Shown here: positions 1 through 7,135 of the stretch, in pieces
Position numbering within the stretch: position 1 is the stretch's first letter
Layout of the letters: each line of letters starts with the position of its first letter
From: Halapricum hydrolyticum
GTDB taxonomy: Archaea > Halobacteriota > Halobacteria > Halobacteriales > Haloarculaceae
Assembly (NCBI GenBank): GCA_025517565.1
Contig: JAOPKD010000018.1
Coordinates: 1 to 59,031 of the forward strand
Length of the DNA stretch: 59,031 bases
Direction of reading: 5' to 3'
Translations under genes and position numbers: made by a program
Notes under the pieces: generated by a model
What the model was told of the DNA's origin: nothing
The model's database searches: none
What the model saw: the letters and a program-made list of their open reading frames with translations, nothing else

Positions 1-34
1 ATCGATCACCTGTTCGTTCATTCAACAGCTGACG

Positions 35-151
35 CTAACGTGCAAAGCTGAGTTCACTACTTGCCGTTCCACTGCCTGTATACATACCAAGAGCAGCCGC
101 ACTGCCAAGGCCTTTTAAAACGATTCGTCGAGTAGGAATGTCATCCTCCAT
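35..151 (-). pseudogene. 38-codon ORF with twin-arginine signal, probably the broken 5' end of a secreted-protein gene
   Basis: Reading leftward from an ATG at 151, the ORF encodes an N-terminus with a Tat-type signal: TRRIVLKGLGSAAALG, that is a twin arginine followed by a short hydrophobic stretch and small residues. It stops at a TAG at 35-37 after 38 codons. A TATA-like box (175-183, CTTATAATA on the plus strand) lies 28 bp upstream, the normal haloarchaeal leaderless spacing, so the start looks genuine. A Tat signal without a passenger is not useful, so I infer a gene truncated by a nonsense codon or rearrangement. The same frame stays open after the TAG to the window edge, but that is only 34 bp. 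The identity of the lost protein cannot be told. Confidence 0.45.
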
Positions 152-174
152 ATTCTAAACAATTGTCAAACACA

Positions 175-183
175 CTTATAATA
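175..183 (-). promoter_or_regulatory. TATA box of the Tat-signal ORF
   Basis: CTTATAATA on the plus strand reads TATTATAAG on the minus strand and is centred about 28 bp upstream of the ATG at 151. It lies in an AT-rich stretch (about 150-215) that contrasts with the GC-rich surroundings. Confidence 0.5.
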
Positions 184-417
184 TTTTCTATATAGTGTTT
201 AATCATAACTGCCTGAATTCATCGATAGTGATTTCCGGTTGACCTAGTCAACTGAATTGAATCGCCGGCAGACGACGATGCCATTGAGGGTCGTAAACTT
301 TCCCTGTAGATGGCCGTCACCCATAGGCTCGCATCGTACCAACGAACCGTGACGATCTCGCCGTTCCCGACCGTCTCACCCTATTCGACTGTCTCCGAGC
401 TGTATTTTGGTCCGAAC
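184..417. other. Noncoding stretch before the insertion element
   Basis: No convincing coding sequence. It holds the AT-rich end of the upstream promoter and a small perfect inverted repeat, GTTGAC-CTA-GTCAAC, at 238-252. Nothing else was recognised. Confidence 0.4.
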
Positions 418-435
418 GGCCGTGGTGAATCGCCA
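418..435. repeat. Left terminal inverted repeat of the IS5-type element
   Basis: GGCCGTGGTGAATCGCCA, matching the reverse complement of 1293-1310 at 14 of 18 positions, including a run of nine (TGGTGAATC). Confidence 0.65.
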
Positions 436-449
436 AACGTAGCTTGATT

Positions 450-1239
450 TCATGGGTTCAGAGACTGCTTGATGTTGTGAACCGCACACACCAGGACGAG
501 TTCTCGAAATTCACCGTACCAAGTTCGCGCACGCACGGCGTCGCCGAGCGTGCGCTTGATCGTCGAGAAGACGGTCTCACACATCGCTCTCTGACGGTAG
601 CGAGGGCCATCGATCACGCGCACAACGCGCGGTTCGATGGGCCGGAACTCTCGATGTTTGATCAGTGGTCTGACGCCCTCTTCGCGGAGTTTCTCGCGTA
701 ACTCCATCCAGTCGTACCCTTTGTCGCCAGCCGAGCTGTGTGTCGTGACGTTTCTCTGTCGTACAGTGAACGTCCAGAATCGCGTGGCTTTCTGTGTCCA
801 CGATTGCGGTCGTTTTGAGTGTCTGAACGCGGTAATTCGTCCACCGGCAGTAGTGTTTGCTGGCGTTTTCGCGGTCGAAAAACGACGCGTCGATGGCGGC
901 GTGGCTGCTTGGCTCGTGCAACTGCGCCGAGAGGCGCAGCAGCACTCGCCAGAGTGCCGTCTTGATCCTGTCAAACCACTTCACTAGCGTCGAGTGATGC
1001 GGGAGATCGGCCGGTTCGAGGCCGATCTCCCCGAGAATATGTGGCATCTCGCTCAGCAGATCCAACGCCTCTCGGTAGGACTTCTCCAAGTAAATCCGCA
1101 GACAGTGCAGCGACACAACAGCGTAGTCGGCGAAGCCGCCTCCTCCTTCGGGGGCGGCGACTTCGCCTCGGCCACCGACAGCATTTTTAGCTAACTGAAC
1201 GACTTTGCTCGTGAAGCGGGAAATTTTCGACATGGACAT
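450..1239 (-). pseudogene. IS5-family transposase, inactivated by internal deletion and frameshift
   Basis: The N-terminal part (from the ATG at 1239) has the helix-turn-helix and first catalytic region of haloarchaeal IS5-type transposases, including AAIDASFFDRE and DVHCTTEKRHDTQ. Near 725-740 the reading frame switches: the next conserved block, AGDKGYDWMELREKLREEG, and the C-terminal catalytic region with CETVFSTIKRTLGDAVRART lie in another frame and end at the TGA at 450. From memory of intact relatives, about 15 residues normally stand between the TQLG motif and the DKGYDW motif, so the change is a small deletion that also shifts frame rather than a one-base slip. The remaining sequence is well kept, suggesting recent inactivation. 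Confidence 0.8.
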
Positions 1240-1292
1240 CGGAGGTTTCCCACTTCATTCCACTAGTTCTGACGGTCGAAGCCGACGCCATC

Positions 1293-1310
1293 TAGTGATT
1301 CACCAGAGCC
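1293..1310. repeat. Right terminal inverted repeat of the IS5-type element
   Basis: TAGTGATTCACCAGAGCC, partner of 418-435. Confidence 0.65.
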
Positions 1311-1364
1311 CAAAAAATGTATTCTAGGACACAATTAAGGCCATGCACGTTGTACCATTAGCGC

Positions 1365-2117
1365 ATGGAAATGACAGACGACACAGTCAGTGGCGAACGA
1401 GGCAGTGCAACCAGTGATGAACGAGACGACCTCGTGTTTGCTCGACCGGTGCCCGAGTACGTCGACTGGCTCGTCGGCGTGATTATCGCGCTCGGCGGGA
1501 TGGCGCTGTTCGTCGGGGGTACCGTGGTGACCTTCGTGGTCGACCGGGAGTTGCTTGCGGAAGATATCGAGAGTGGACAGATCACGGTCGTCGTCCTGGA
1601 GCGGGACCTCACAGAGGCGGAGATGCTCGAGTTCTCGCTGGAGGTCGTGAACTGGACGGGGATCGGCCTCCTCGTGACGGGTATCGGACTCGTCCTGTTC
1701 GCGATTGGCTACGTCGCGTTCCGACACCGAGCTCACCAAAGCGCCGGGGATGAGACGCCCGTCGGCACGTATCGGTCGTCGGCGGTTCTCGGTGCAGTCG
1801 CGACGGCAGTACTCTCGTTCGTCCCTTTCTCGCCGATCCTCGGCGGTGGCCTGGCGGGCTACCTCGAACAGCCAGCGTCGGGACGGTCGGTGAGCGTCGG
1901 GGCACTCTCCGGGTTCCTGTCGATGGTTCCGGCGCTGGTCCTGCTCGGATTCGTCACTGTCGGCCTGTATGCGGGGTTCGCTGCGATACAGGAGGCCGGA
2001 CTCGGCTTCGTCGTCGTCGCGGGGATGTTCTTCGGGTTGCTGGCGATCGGTGCCTACGGTGCCGGACTCGGTGCGCTGGGCGGCTTCGCGGGGGGTCGCC
2101 TGGCCGAAAACGGGTGA
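1365..2117 (+). CDS. Multi-pass membrane protein, DUF5518-like
   Basis: A 250-residue protein with a charged N-terminal tail of about 35 residues followed by hydrophobic segments around residues 36-62, 95-118, 140-165, 180-200 and 205-245. The last part is very rich in Gly and Ala (AYGAGLGALGGFAGG), typical of small haloarchaeal DUF5518-type membrane proteins; that family name is tentative. There is no catalytic motif and no function is implied. It starts just 54 bp after the insertion element, so its native upstream region may have been altered. A second in-frame ATG six bases downstream (1371) is an alternative start. It appears monocistronic; the next gene begins 335 bp later. Confidence 0.7.
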   Translation: MEMTDDTVSGERGSATSDERDDLVFARPVPEYVDWLVGVIIALGGMALFVGGTVVTFVVDRELLAEDIESGQITVVVLERDLTEAEMLEFSLEVVNWTGIGLLVTGIGLVLFAIGYVAFRHRAHQSAGDETPVGTYRSSAVLGAVATAVLSFVPFSPILGGGLAGYLEQPASGRSVSVGALSGFLSMVPALVLLGFVTVGLYAGFAAIQEAGLGFVVVAGMFFGLLAIGAYGAGLGALGGFAGGRLAENG

Positions 2118-2452
2118 GTGCGACCGACCCGCCCGACCGAACTGACATGACATTGGGGGAGAGACAGACACGAAACGGGAACAACCCGTATTCCTCTCCG
2201 GCCGGGCCAGCCATGGGGATTCTCGTAGCCGGTCGGAGAAATAGCTGCCTCCGATCGGGCGGCGGAACTCGATTTCATCGACGAAATCGATGGATTTCTA
2301 CGGCAATCCCATCAGACTCGCCTGGTCAGGGCGCTCAGAGCAGACCGTCCATGCTTTCTCCCGCCCCCGGTCGTCGCCGGCGTCATCCCCTGCGATGGGC
2401 TGTTGCGAACGCTCACCGGCGATATTTTGGGCCGTGGCGTCGAATACTCGGT
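2118..2452. other. Intergenic region holding repeat copy 1
   Basis: Contains the 100-bp palindromic element (2213-2312) and the presumed promoter of the gene at 2453; GATATTTTGG near 2421-2430 is a plausible TATA-like box. I see no gene in it. Confidence 0.5.
2213..2312 (-). repeat. 100-bp imperfect inverted-repeat element, copy 1
   Basis: The outer arms are ATGGGGATTCTCGTAG (2213-2228) and CTACGGCAATCCCAT (2298-2312). Read on the minus strand, the unit closely matches the element at 16609-16708, sharing CGTAGAAATCCAT, GATTTCG, CCCGATCGGAG, TTTCTCCGA and CGGCTACG blocks at the same positions, and both are 100 bp. An inner hairpin CCGATCGGAG/CTCCGACCGG (one mismatch) abuts the inner edge of one arm. 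No ORF lies within it. Inference: a MITE-like or REP-like mobile palindrome, or a structured RNA/DNA element. Confidence 0.7.
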
Positions 2453-3313
2453 ATGAGCCCGTTCCCGCGTTCTCGGTCGTCGTTGCTCGGAGTCGTGGCC
2501 GGCGTCGGCGCGATCGGTGCCGCTACCCTCGCGGTCCGGCGTCGTCGAGTGTCAGAGCGTATTCGAGACTACACGACGAACGTCCAGAGAAACGCTGTGC
2601 CGGTCGATGCCGACCTCTACGAGCGGAGCGACGTCGAGGATCTGCCGGCCCCGGTTCGTCGATACTTCGAGACTGTCCTCCGGGATGGGCAACCGCACGT
2701 CACGCAGGTACGGCTGACACAGACGGGGCAGTTCCGGCTGGGTGGCGCCGACGCGGCCTGGCACCCGCTCACTGCGAGCCAGATCTACAGCGTCTCGCCG
2801 CCCGGGTACGTCTGGGACGCCGATATCGAACTCTCCCCGCTGGTCTCTGCCCGCGTTCTCGATGCCTACGTCGACGGCGAGGGACTGCTCCGGGCCAACC
2901 TTCTCGGGGCGATCCCGGTTGCGAGTGCAGGGCCAAATCGGCAGATGAGCGAGGCAGAACTCCAGCGATATCTCTCGGAGACGCCGTGGTTCCCGACGGC
3001 TCTGTTGCCGGCGGCCGGCGTCTCCTGGGAGGGGATCGACGACCGGACCGCCAGAGCGAGCATCGCCGACGGAGACGTGACTGCGACGGGAGTGTTCCAC
3101 TTCGACGAGGCGGGATACCTCAGGCGACTCACCGCCGACCGATACCGGCAGGACGTCGACGCGGTCGCCCCGTGGGTTGGCCAGTACATGGGCTACGAAG
3201 GCCGCGACGGGATGGAAATTCCGACAGCGGCCGAGGTGGGATGGGAACGGGCCGACGGCACGGTGCCGTACTGGCGAGGACAGATAACCGAAATCGAATA
3301 TCGGACCGGGTGA
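2453..3313 (+). CDS. DUF6544/DUF6920-like hypothetical protein
   Basis: A 286-residue protein. The N-terminus (SSLLGVVAGVGAIGAATLAV, about residues 9-28) is a membrane anchor or signal-like helix followed by Arg residues. The rest is a soluble domain containing LPAPVRRYFETVLRDGQPHV, HPLTASQIYSVSPPGYVWDA and a LSETPWFPTALLP segment; this order of motifs is what I associate with the DUF6544 family, of unknown function, found in bacteria and haloarchaea. I chose the ATG at 2453 because the family's beginning and the hydrophobic anchor follow it, although the frame is open further upstream. It is not evidently in an operon. Confidence 0.7.
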   Translation: MSPFPRSRSSLLGVVAGVGAIGAATLAVRRRRVSERIRDYTTNVQRNAVPVDADLYERSDVEDLPAPVRRYFETVLRDGQPHVTQVRLTQTGQFRLGGADAAWHPLTASQIYSVSPPGYVWDADIELSPLVSARVLDAYVDGEGLLRANLLGAIPVASAGPNRQMSEAELQRYLSETPWFPTALLPAAGVSWEGIDDRTARASIADGDVTATGVFHFDEAGYLRRLTADRYRQDVDAVAPWVGQYMGYEGRDGMEIPTAAEVGWERADGTVPYWRGQITEIEYRTG

Positions 3314-3396
3314 CTGAACCTGTGGTTGGAGAGGTTGTTCTCCTGCCGTCGTATGGCAGAAGATATGTACATACCCAAAAATATCGAACTTTCGAT

Positions 3397-3654
3397 TTAT
3401 TCGTCGTCTTCTTCCGCTCCGAGAACCCGGGAGAGAACGACCCAGAGGCCGACGAACAACAGGACGAACACAATCGTGCCCTGGAGGAGCTTCGTGAATC
3501 GGGACTTCGATCCGCCCTCCTCGGCCGATTCGGGTTCGCCGTGCGATTCGTGGTCAATCGAATCGTCGTCGTGGTCTGTGGGCGTCTCGATCGAGGCGGG
3601 GCCGAACTGTGCGCCGTCGAAGTGTGGTTCGAAGATGGTGATCTTGGAGACCAT
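3397..3654 (-). CDS. Small single-pass membrane protein, haloarchaeal type
   Basis: An 85-residue protein starting MVSKITIFEPHFDGAQFGP. A very acidic, His-rich linker (DHDDDSIDHESHGEPESAEEGG) is followed by a basic turn and one transmembrane helix near residues 57-78 (LLQGTIVFVLLFVGLWVVL), ending in an acidic tail. The layout suggests a tail-anchored protein with its N-terminus outside the lipid phase. The amino-acid bias fits a real halophile gene, and it reads opposite to a long shadow frame. The upstream extension to 3726 lacks this bias, so the ATG at 3654 is preferred. Function unknown. Confidence 0.65.
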   Translation of the reverse strand: MVSKITIFEPHFDGAQFGPASIETPTDHDDDSIDHESHGEPESAEEGGSKSRFTKLLQGTIVFVLLFVGLWVVLSRVLGAEEDDE

Positions 3655-3805
3655 GCATTGAATGACGACTCGAATACATATATGGGTGTCTTGTTCGCTA
3701 CTCTGGTCGCACAATTCGGTCGACAACGATCGCTTGGCTGCTTGTCGAACGGCGAAAAGGTCTTATCCTCGTCGAGTCACACCTCAGAAAACAGGACGGG
3801 ACATT

Positions 3806-4504
3806 GTGTTTGACCTCCTCACTCTCATTGCTCTCTCGCTCCAGGGAGCGATCCTCGGACTCCTCGCCGTTGCGATCAGTCGTCGGAACGTTGCGGCTGC
3901 CGTCAACGCGCTGGCAGCGCTCGCGCTTGCGTTGCTGCCAGCCATCCTCGAGATCAGTTTTCGGTTGGTACGAGCGGAACAACTTGGCCTCGACCCGTGG
4001 CTCGCCCTTTGGCTCGGTGTCGCCGGGTTCCTCCACTCGCTCGGCATGCTCGGACCGTACGACTCAATATGGTGGTGGGACCACCTCACTCACACCGTCT
4101 CGGCGGTACTCGTCGCAGCACTGCTCTATGCCGCGCTCATTGTCGCACCTTTCCTCGAAACCACCCAGTGGCCCGGGACTGTCGCCGGATTGACGGTCGC
4201 GTTCACGCTCGCGGTCGGCGTCTTCTGGGAGTTGATCGAGCTCGTCGCCCGCGACGTGGCCGACCGGCTCGACATCGAACCGGTACTTGTCCACTACGGC
4301 TGGCGTGATACGGCTCTAGACATCGTCTTCGACGTAGTGGGCGCGCTCGTCGTCGTCGTCTTCGACGTGCGGATCTTCGTTTCGATCGTCGAGCGGTTCC
4401 CGGCCACCACTGAGACGCTGCTCGTCGCGAGCGGGTGGACCGTTGTCCTCGGGTCTATCGCGATGGTACTGTTCGTTGGGATCAGCAGTTCGATACAGTC
4501 CTGA
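3806..4504 (+). CDS. YjdF/DUF2238-like integral membrane protein
   Basis: A 232-residue membrane protein with about six hydrophobic helices. It contains WWWDHLTHTVSA, then FWELIELVARD, then a WRDTALDIVFDVVGAL block. The order 'D-H-x-x-H in a membrane helix, later E or W near a D-T-x-x-D-x-x-x-D-x-x-G segment' matches the YjdF/DUF2238 superfamily, whose role is not established; the match is by pattern only. The start is taken as the GTG at 3806 (VFDLLTLIAL), where hydrophobic coding sequence begins; the extension to 3662 is basic and not membrane-like. It converges on the ABC transporter operon. Confidence 0.65.
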   Translation: MFDLLTLIALSLQGAILGLLAVAISRRNVAAAVNALAALALALLPAILEISFRLVRAEQLGLDPWLALWLGVAGFLHSLGMLGPYDSIWWWDHLTHTVSAVLVAALLYAALIVAPFLETTQWPGTVAGLTVAFTLAVGVFWELIELVARDVADRLDIEPVLVHYGWRDTALDIVFDVVGALVVVVFDVRIFVSIVERFPATTETLLVASGWTVVLGSIAMVLFVGISSSIQS

Positions 4505-4544
4505 GCGAGCGGCCACGGAGACCGTCGACGAAACGAGGCCGGAG

Positions 4545-6221
4545 CTACGCGATCGTGTACCGGTCGAATCGATGGATCGCATGCCGGTAGGACGCTACCG
4601 TCAGCACCACGGCCGTCACGAGCAGCGCGGCCGAGAGAAGATACAGTGTATCGGCGGCGATGTCGATGCCGAACGGCAACGCCCAGGAGACGAATGCTGC
4701 AGCCAGTTCGCGGAATCCCGATTCGTAGACGACCCCGGCAGCACTCGCCGTGACGAAGAGGTACGCACTGAACAGCACGAACGCCCACCGGCTCGGCAGG
4801 ACGGTCTTCATCGACCGCGTGACGTTGATCGCCTCGAAGCGCGGGAACGCCATCCCGACTCCGATCGAGAACGCGGCCGAGAGCACCATGACCACCGGCG
4901 TCGCGATCACGAGTGCGAGTACCGTATCGGTCTCGATCGGACTCAGCACGGCGATAACAGCCGTGAGAACGGTTCCGGCCGGAATCGCGACGGCCAGGCC
5001 GGCGAGTAGGTGCGCACGAACGAACGTCCGGCCGTCCACGCGGCTCAACAGCGTCGAGGACAGGGCCGCGCCCTGATCGCCCAGTGGATTCAGAGTGAAG
5101 ATGACGCCGGCCGCCCAGGCGGCAAAGAGCAACGTCACGAACGGGAGATACGCCGGGACCTCCCCGCTCTGGACAACGTCTCCCAGAAGGCCAGCCATCG
5201 CGAACACCGGGAAGAAGGCATACAGCAATTTCAGCGGCGCCCGGACGGCGCGCCGCCAGGACAGTATCACCAGGGCAGCCATCTGCGGTCCGAGAATCCC
5301 TTCGACTCGTCGCTCGATTCCGGGGCTGGCGACTCCGTTCACGACTGACGCGGGTTTTTCGCCCGCGAGCGCTGGATCGGAGAACCAGTGGATCTCGGCT
5401 ATGCGCGTCCCTGCGACCGTCCCGATCACTGTCAGGACGAGCGTGAGCGTCACGGCACCGCCGGCTCTCGCTGCGGACACGTCGACACCGGGCGTCCCGA
5501 GAAACAGCAGATCGGCGTACCAGGCCGTCGGCGAGGCCTGCATCGGCTCGAACAGCGCGACCACGAGTCGATCGATGGTGCCCGCCAGGAGTGCTGCGAA
5601 GTACACCAGGAACACTACGGCGATGATCACGCCCTTGTTTCGAGCGACGAAGGGGTACCGAGAGGCGACGTGGCGGATCGACAGGCCGATCGGATAGCCG
5701 ACGGTCACGGCGGTGAGACCGGCTGCCAGGACCGCGACGGGGACGGCAATCAGGGCAGGAACGGTGCCCGTTCCGACGGCCAGTCCAGCACCGAGTCCAA
5801 CCGCCGGTCCGAACACCCACAGGACGACGTACGTGAACTCGGCGAGGTAGACGCCAGCGAGAGCGACCCGTGTCGGGACGACCGTCAGGACACCTTCCGG
5901 CTGGGCGAGCGTTCCCCGCTGACCGACGGCCCGGACGGCAAAGATTAGCATGAAGATCAACCAGAACAGCGCGAGGATCCCGCCGACGATCGACGCCGAG
6001 AACGGACCGATCCCGAACAGCGGCTCGTCCGCTGCGAGTGATCGACCCATTCGATACCCGAGATAGCCGCCGCCGAGCGTTCCGGCGATGACCAGCAGGC
6101 CGTACATGACCAGGCCCAGGATCGACGACGACCCACTCCGCCAGTCCGTGTGGTTCCGGAGCATGCGGATCACGTCGATGCGGGCCAGCCGAACGCTGTG
6201 ACCGAACGCGCTCATCGTCAC
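4545..6221 (-). CDS. ABC-type exporter permease, haloarchaeal ABC-2-like
   Basis: A 558-residue membrane protein with roughly 12 hydrophobic segments, starting in the cytoplasm (SAFGHSVRLARIDVIRMLRN) before the first helix. The size suggests two fused six-helix units, so one subunit could form a full pore. Its start overlaps the stop of the ATPase gene by four bases (ATGA at 6218-6221), showing translational coupling. Substrate cannot be deduced; such pairs in haloarchaea are usually annotated only as ABC-2 type transport systems. No substrate-binding protein is nearby, which favours export over import. Confidence 0.75.
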   Translation of the reverse strand: MTMSAFGHSVRLARIDVIRMLRNHTDWRSGSSSILGLVMYGLLVIAGTLGGGYLGYRMGRSLAADEPLFGIGPFSASIVGGILALFWLIFMLIFAVRAVGQRGTLAQPEGVLTVVPTRVALAGVYLAEFTYVVLWVFGPAVGLGAGLAVGTGTVPALIAVPVAVLAAGLTAVTVGYPIGLSIRHVASRYPFVARNKGVIIAVVFLVYFAALLAGTIDRLVVALFEPMQASPTAWYADLLFLGTPGVDVSAARAGGAVTLTLVLTVIGTVAGTRIAEIHWFSDPALAGEKPASVVNGVASPGIERRVEGILGPQMAALVILSWRRAVRAPLKLLYAFFPVFAMAGLLGDVVQSGEVPAYLPFVTLLFAAWAAGVIFTLNPLGDQGAALSSTLLSRVDGRTFVRAHLLAGLAVAIPAGTVLTAVIAVLSPIETDTVLALVIATPVVMVLSAAFSIGVGMAFPRFEAINVTRSMKTVLPSRWAFVLFSAYLFVTASAAGVVYESGFRELAAAFVSWALPFGIDIAADTLYLLSAALLVTAVVLTVASYRHAIHRFDRYTIA

Positions 6222-7024
6222 GCACCGTCGGCCGCTGCTCCGCGTTCGGTGGTCGCATATTCCTCGGCGTGATCGGCCGTCACCGCGAGGAAGACGTCCT
6301 CGAGCGTCTCGCCGGCCCCCGCTTCGGCGCGCCGCTTGAGGTCCGACGGCGAACCCTCGGCGACGAGCCGGCCGTCGTGGAGGACACCGACCTCGTCGGC
6401 GAGTTCGTCAACGACTGAGAGGATGTGCGTCGACAGGAAGATCGTCGTTTCACCTTCGGAGAACTCGGCGATCAGGTCTTTGACCGTTCTGGCAGCACGC
6501 GGATCGAGCCCGCTGGTCGGCTCGTCGAGGAAGATCACCGTCGGCTCGTGGAGGATAGCTCCGACGAGTCCAGTCTTTTTGCGCATTCCGGTCGAGAAGC
6601 CATCGATCCGACGGTCGGCTGCGTCGTCGAGGTCGAACCGGTCGAGATACCCCTCGATGCGTTCGTCGGCCGCGGATCCCGGGATGTCGTGCAATGCGGC
6701 CACGTGACGGAGGTACTCACGGGCGGTCAACTCGTCGAACAGCGGCGGTTCCTCGGGAAGATAGCCGACGTGCTCGATGACGCCTGCGCGGTCCGTGACC
6801 GGGACGCCAGCGATCCACGCTTCGCCCGCTGTCGGCCGCGTCAGTGTCGTCAGCATGCGCATCGTCGTGGTCTTCCCTGAGCCGTTCGGTCCCAGGAAGC
6901 CGTAGACCGTGCCGGCTTCGATCGTCAGGTCGAGGCTCTCGACAGCGACGACGTCCCCGAAGTGCTTTCTCAGGCCGACGGCCTCGATCGCAAACGATCC
7001 GTCCCCCATGCCATCTCGAGTCAT
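6218..7024 (-). CDS. ABC transporter ATP-binding protein
   Basis: A 268-residue ATPase with Walker A GPNGSGKTT (about residue 45), a Q-loop region, the signature motif FSTGMRKKTGL, Walker B VIFLDEPTSGLDP and the H-loop STHIL. It resembles the NatA/CcmA-type ATPases paired with ABC-2 permeases. It is first in a two-gene operon with the permease. A TATA-like element, CGTATAGT on the plus strand at 7047-7054, lies about 26 bp upstream of the start, giving a leaderless transcript. An internal ATG at 7009 (MGDGSFAIEAVGL) is an alternative start. Confidence 0.9.
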   Translation of the reverse strand: MTRDGMGDGSFAIEAVGLRKHFGDVVAVESLDLTIEAGTVYGFLGPNGSGKTTTMRMLTTLTRPTAGEAWIAGVPVTDRAGVIEHVGYLPEEPPLFDELTAREYLRHVAALHDIPGSAADERIEGYLDRFDLDDAADRRIDGFSTGMRKKTGLVGAILHEPTVIFLDEPTSGLDPRAARTVKDLIAEFSEGETTIFLSTHILSVVDELADEVGVLHDGRLVAEGSPSDLKRRAEAGAGETLEDVFLAVTADHAEEYATTERGAAADGA

Positions 7025-7135
7025 GAATGATTATTCGATCAGGCACCGTATAGTACTGGTTGTCGTTCTCCACCCGGAGCTAGCCACAGTCGAAAGATGC
7101 ACGCAATTCGCCACGGGTCACACTGCCGGAAAACC

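Larger units (their letters stand above)
418..1310 (-). mobile_element. IS5-type haloarchaeal insertion sequence, about 893 bp, defective
   Basis: The left end GGCCGTGGTGAATCGCCA (418-435) and the right end TAGTGATTCACCAGAGCC (1293-1310) are imperfect terminal inverted repeats; GGC, TGGTGAATC and further bases match. They enclose one transposase gene read leftward (450-1239). I see no target-site duplication: the flanks around 410-417 and 1311-1318 do not match, which suggests an old insertion or rearrangement at one end. The transposase is broken, so this copy should be unable to move by itself. Confidence 0.75.

Noticed and set aside
410..1318. Target-site duplication flanking the IS
   Set aside because: Bases outside the terminal repeats (around 410-417 and 1311-1318) do not match for any reasonable length.
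2290..3813. 507-codon frame across 2290-3813
   Set aside because: Arg-rich composition; overlaps the DUF6544-like gene and the small membrane protein, both of which have proper haloarchaeal bias.
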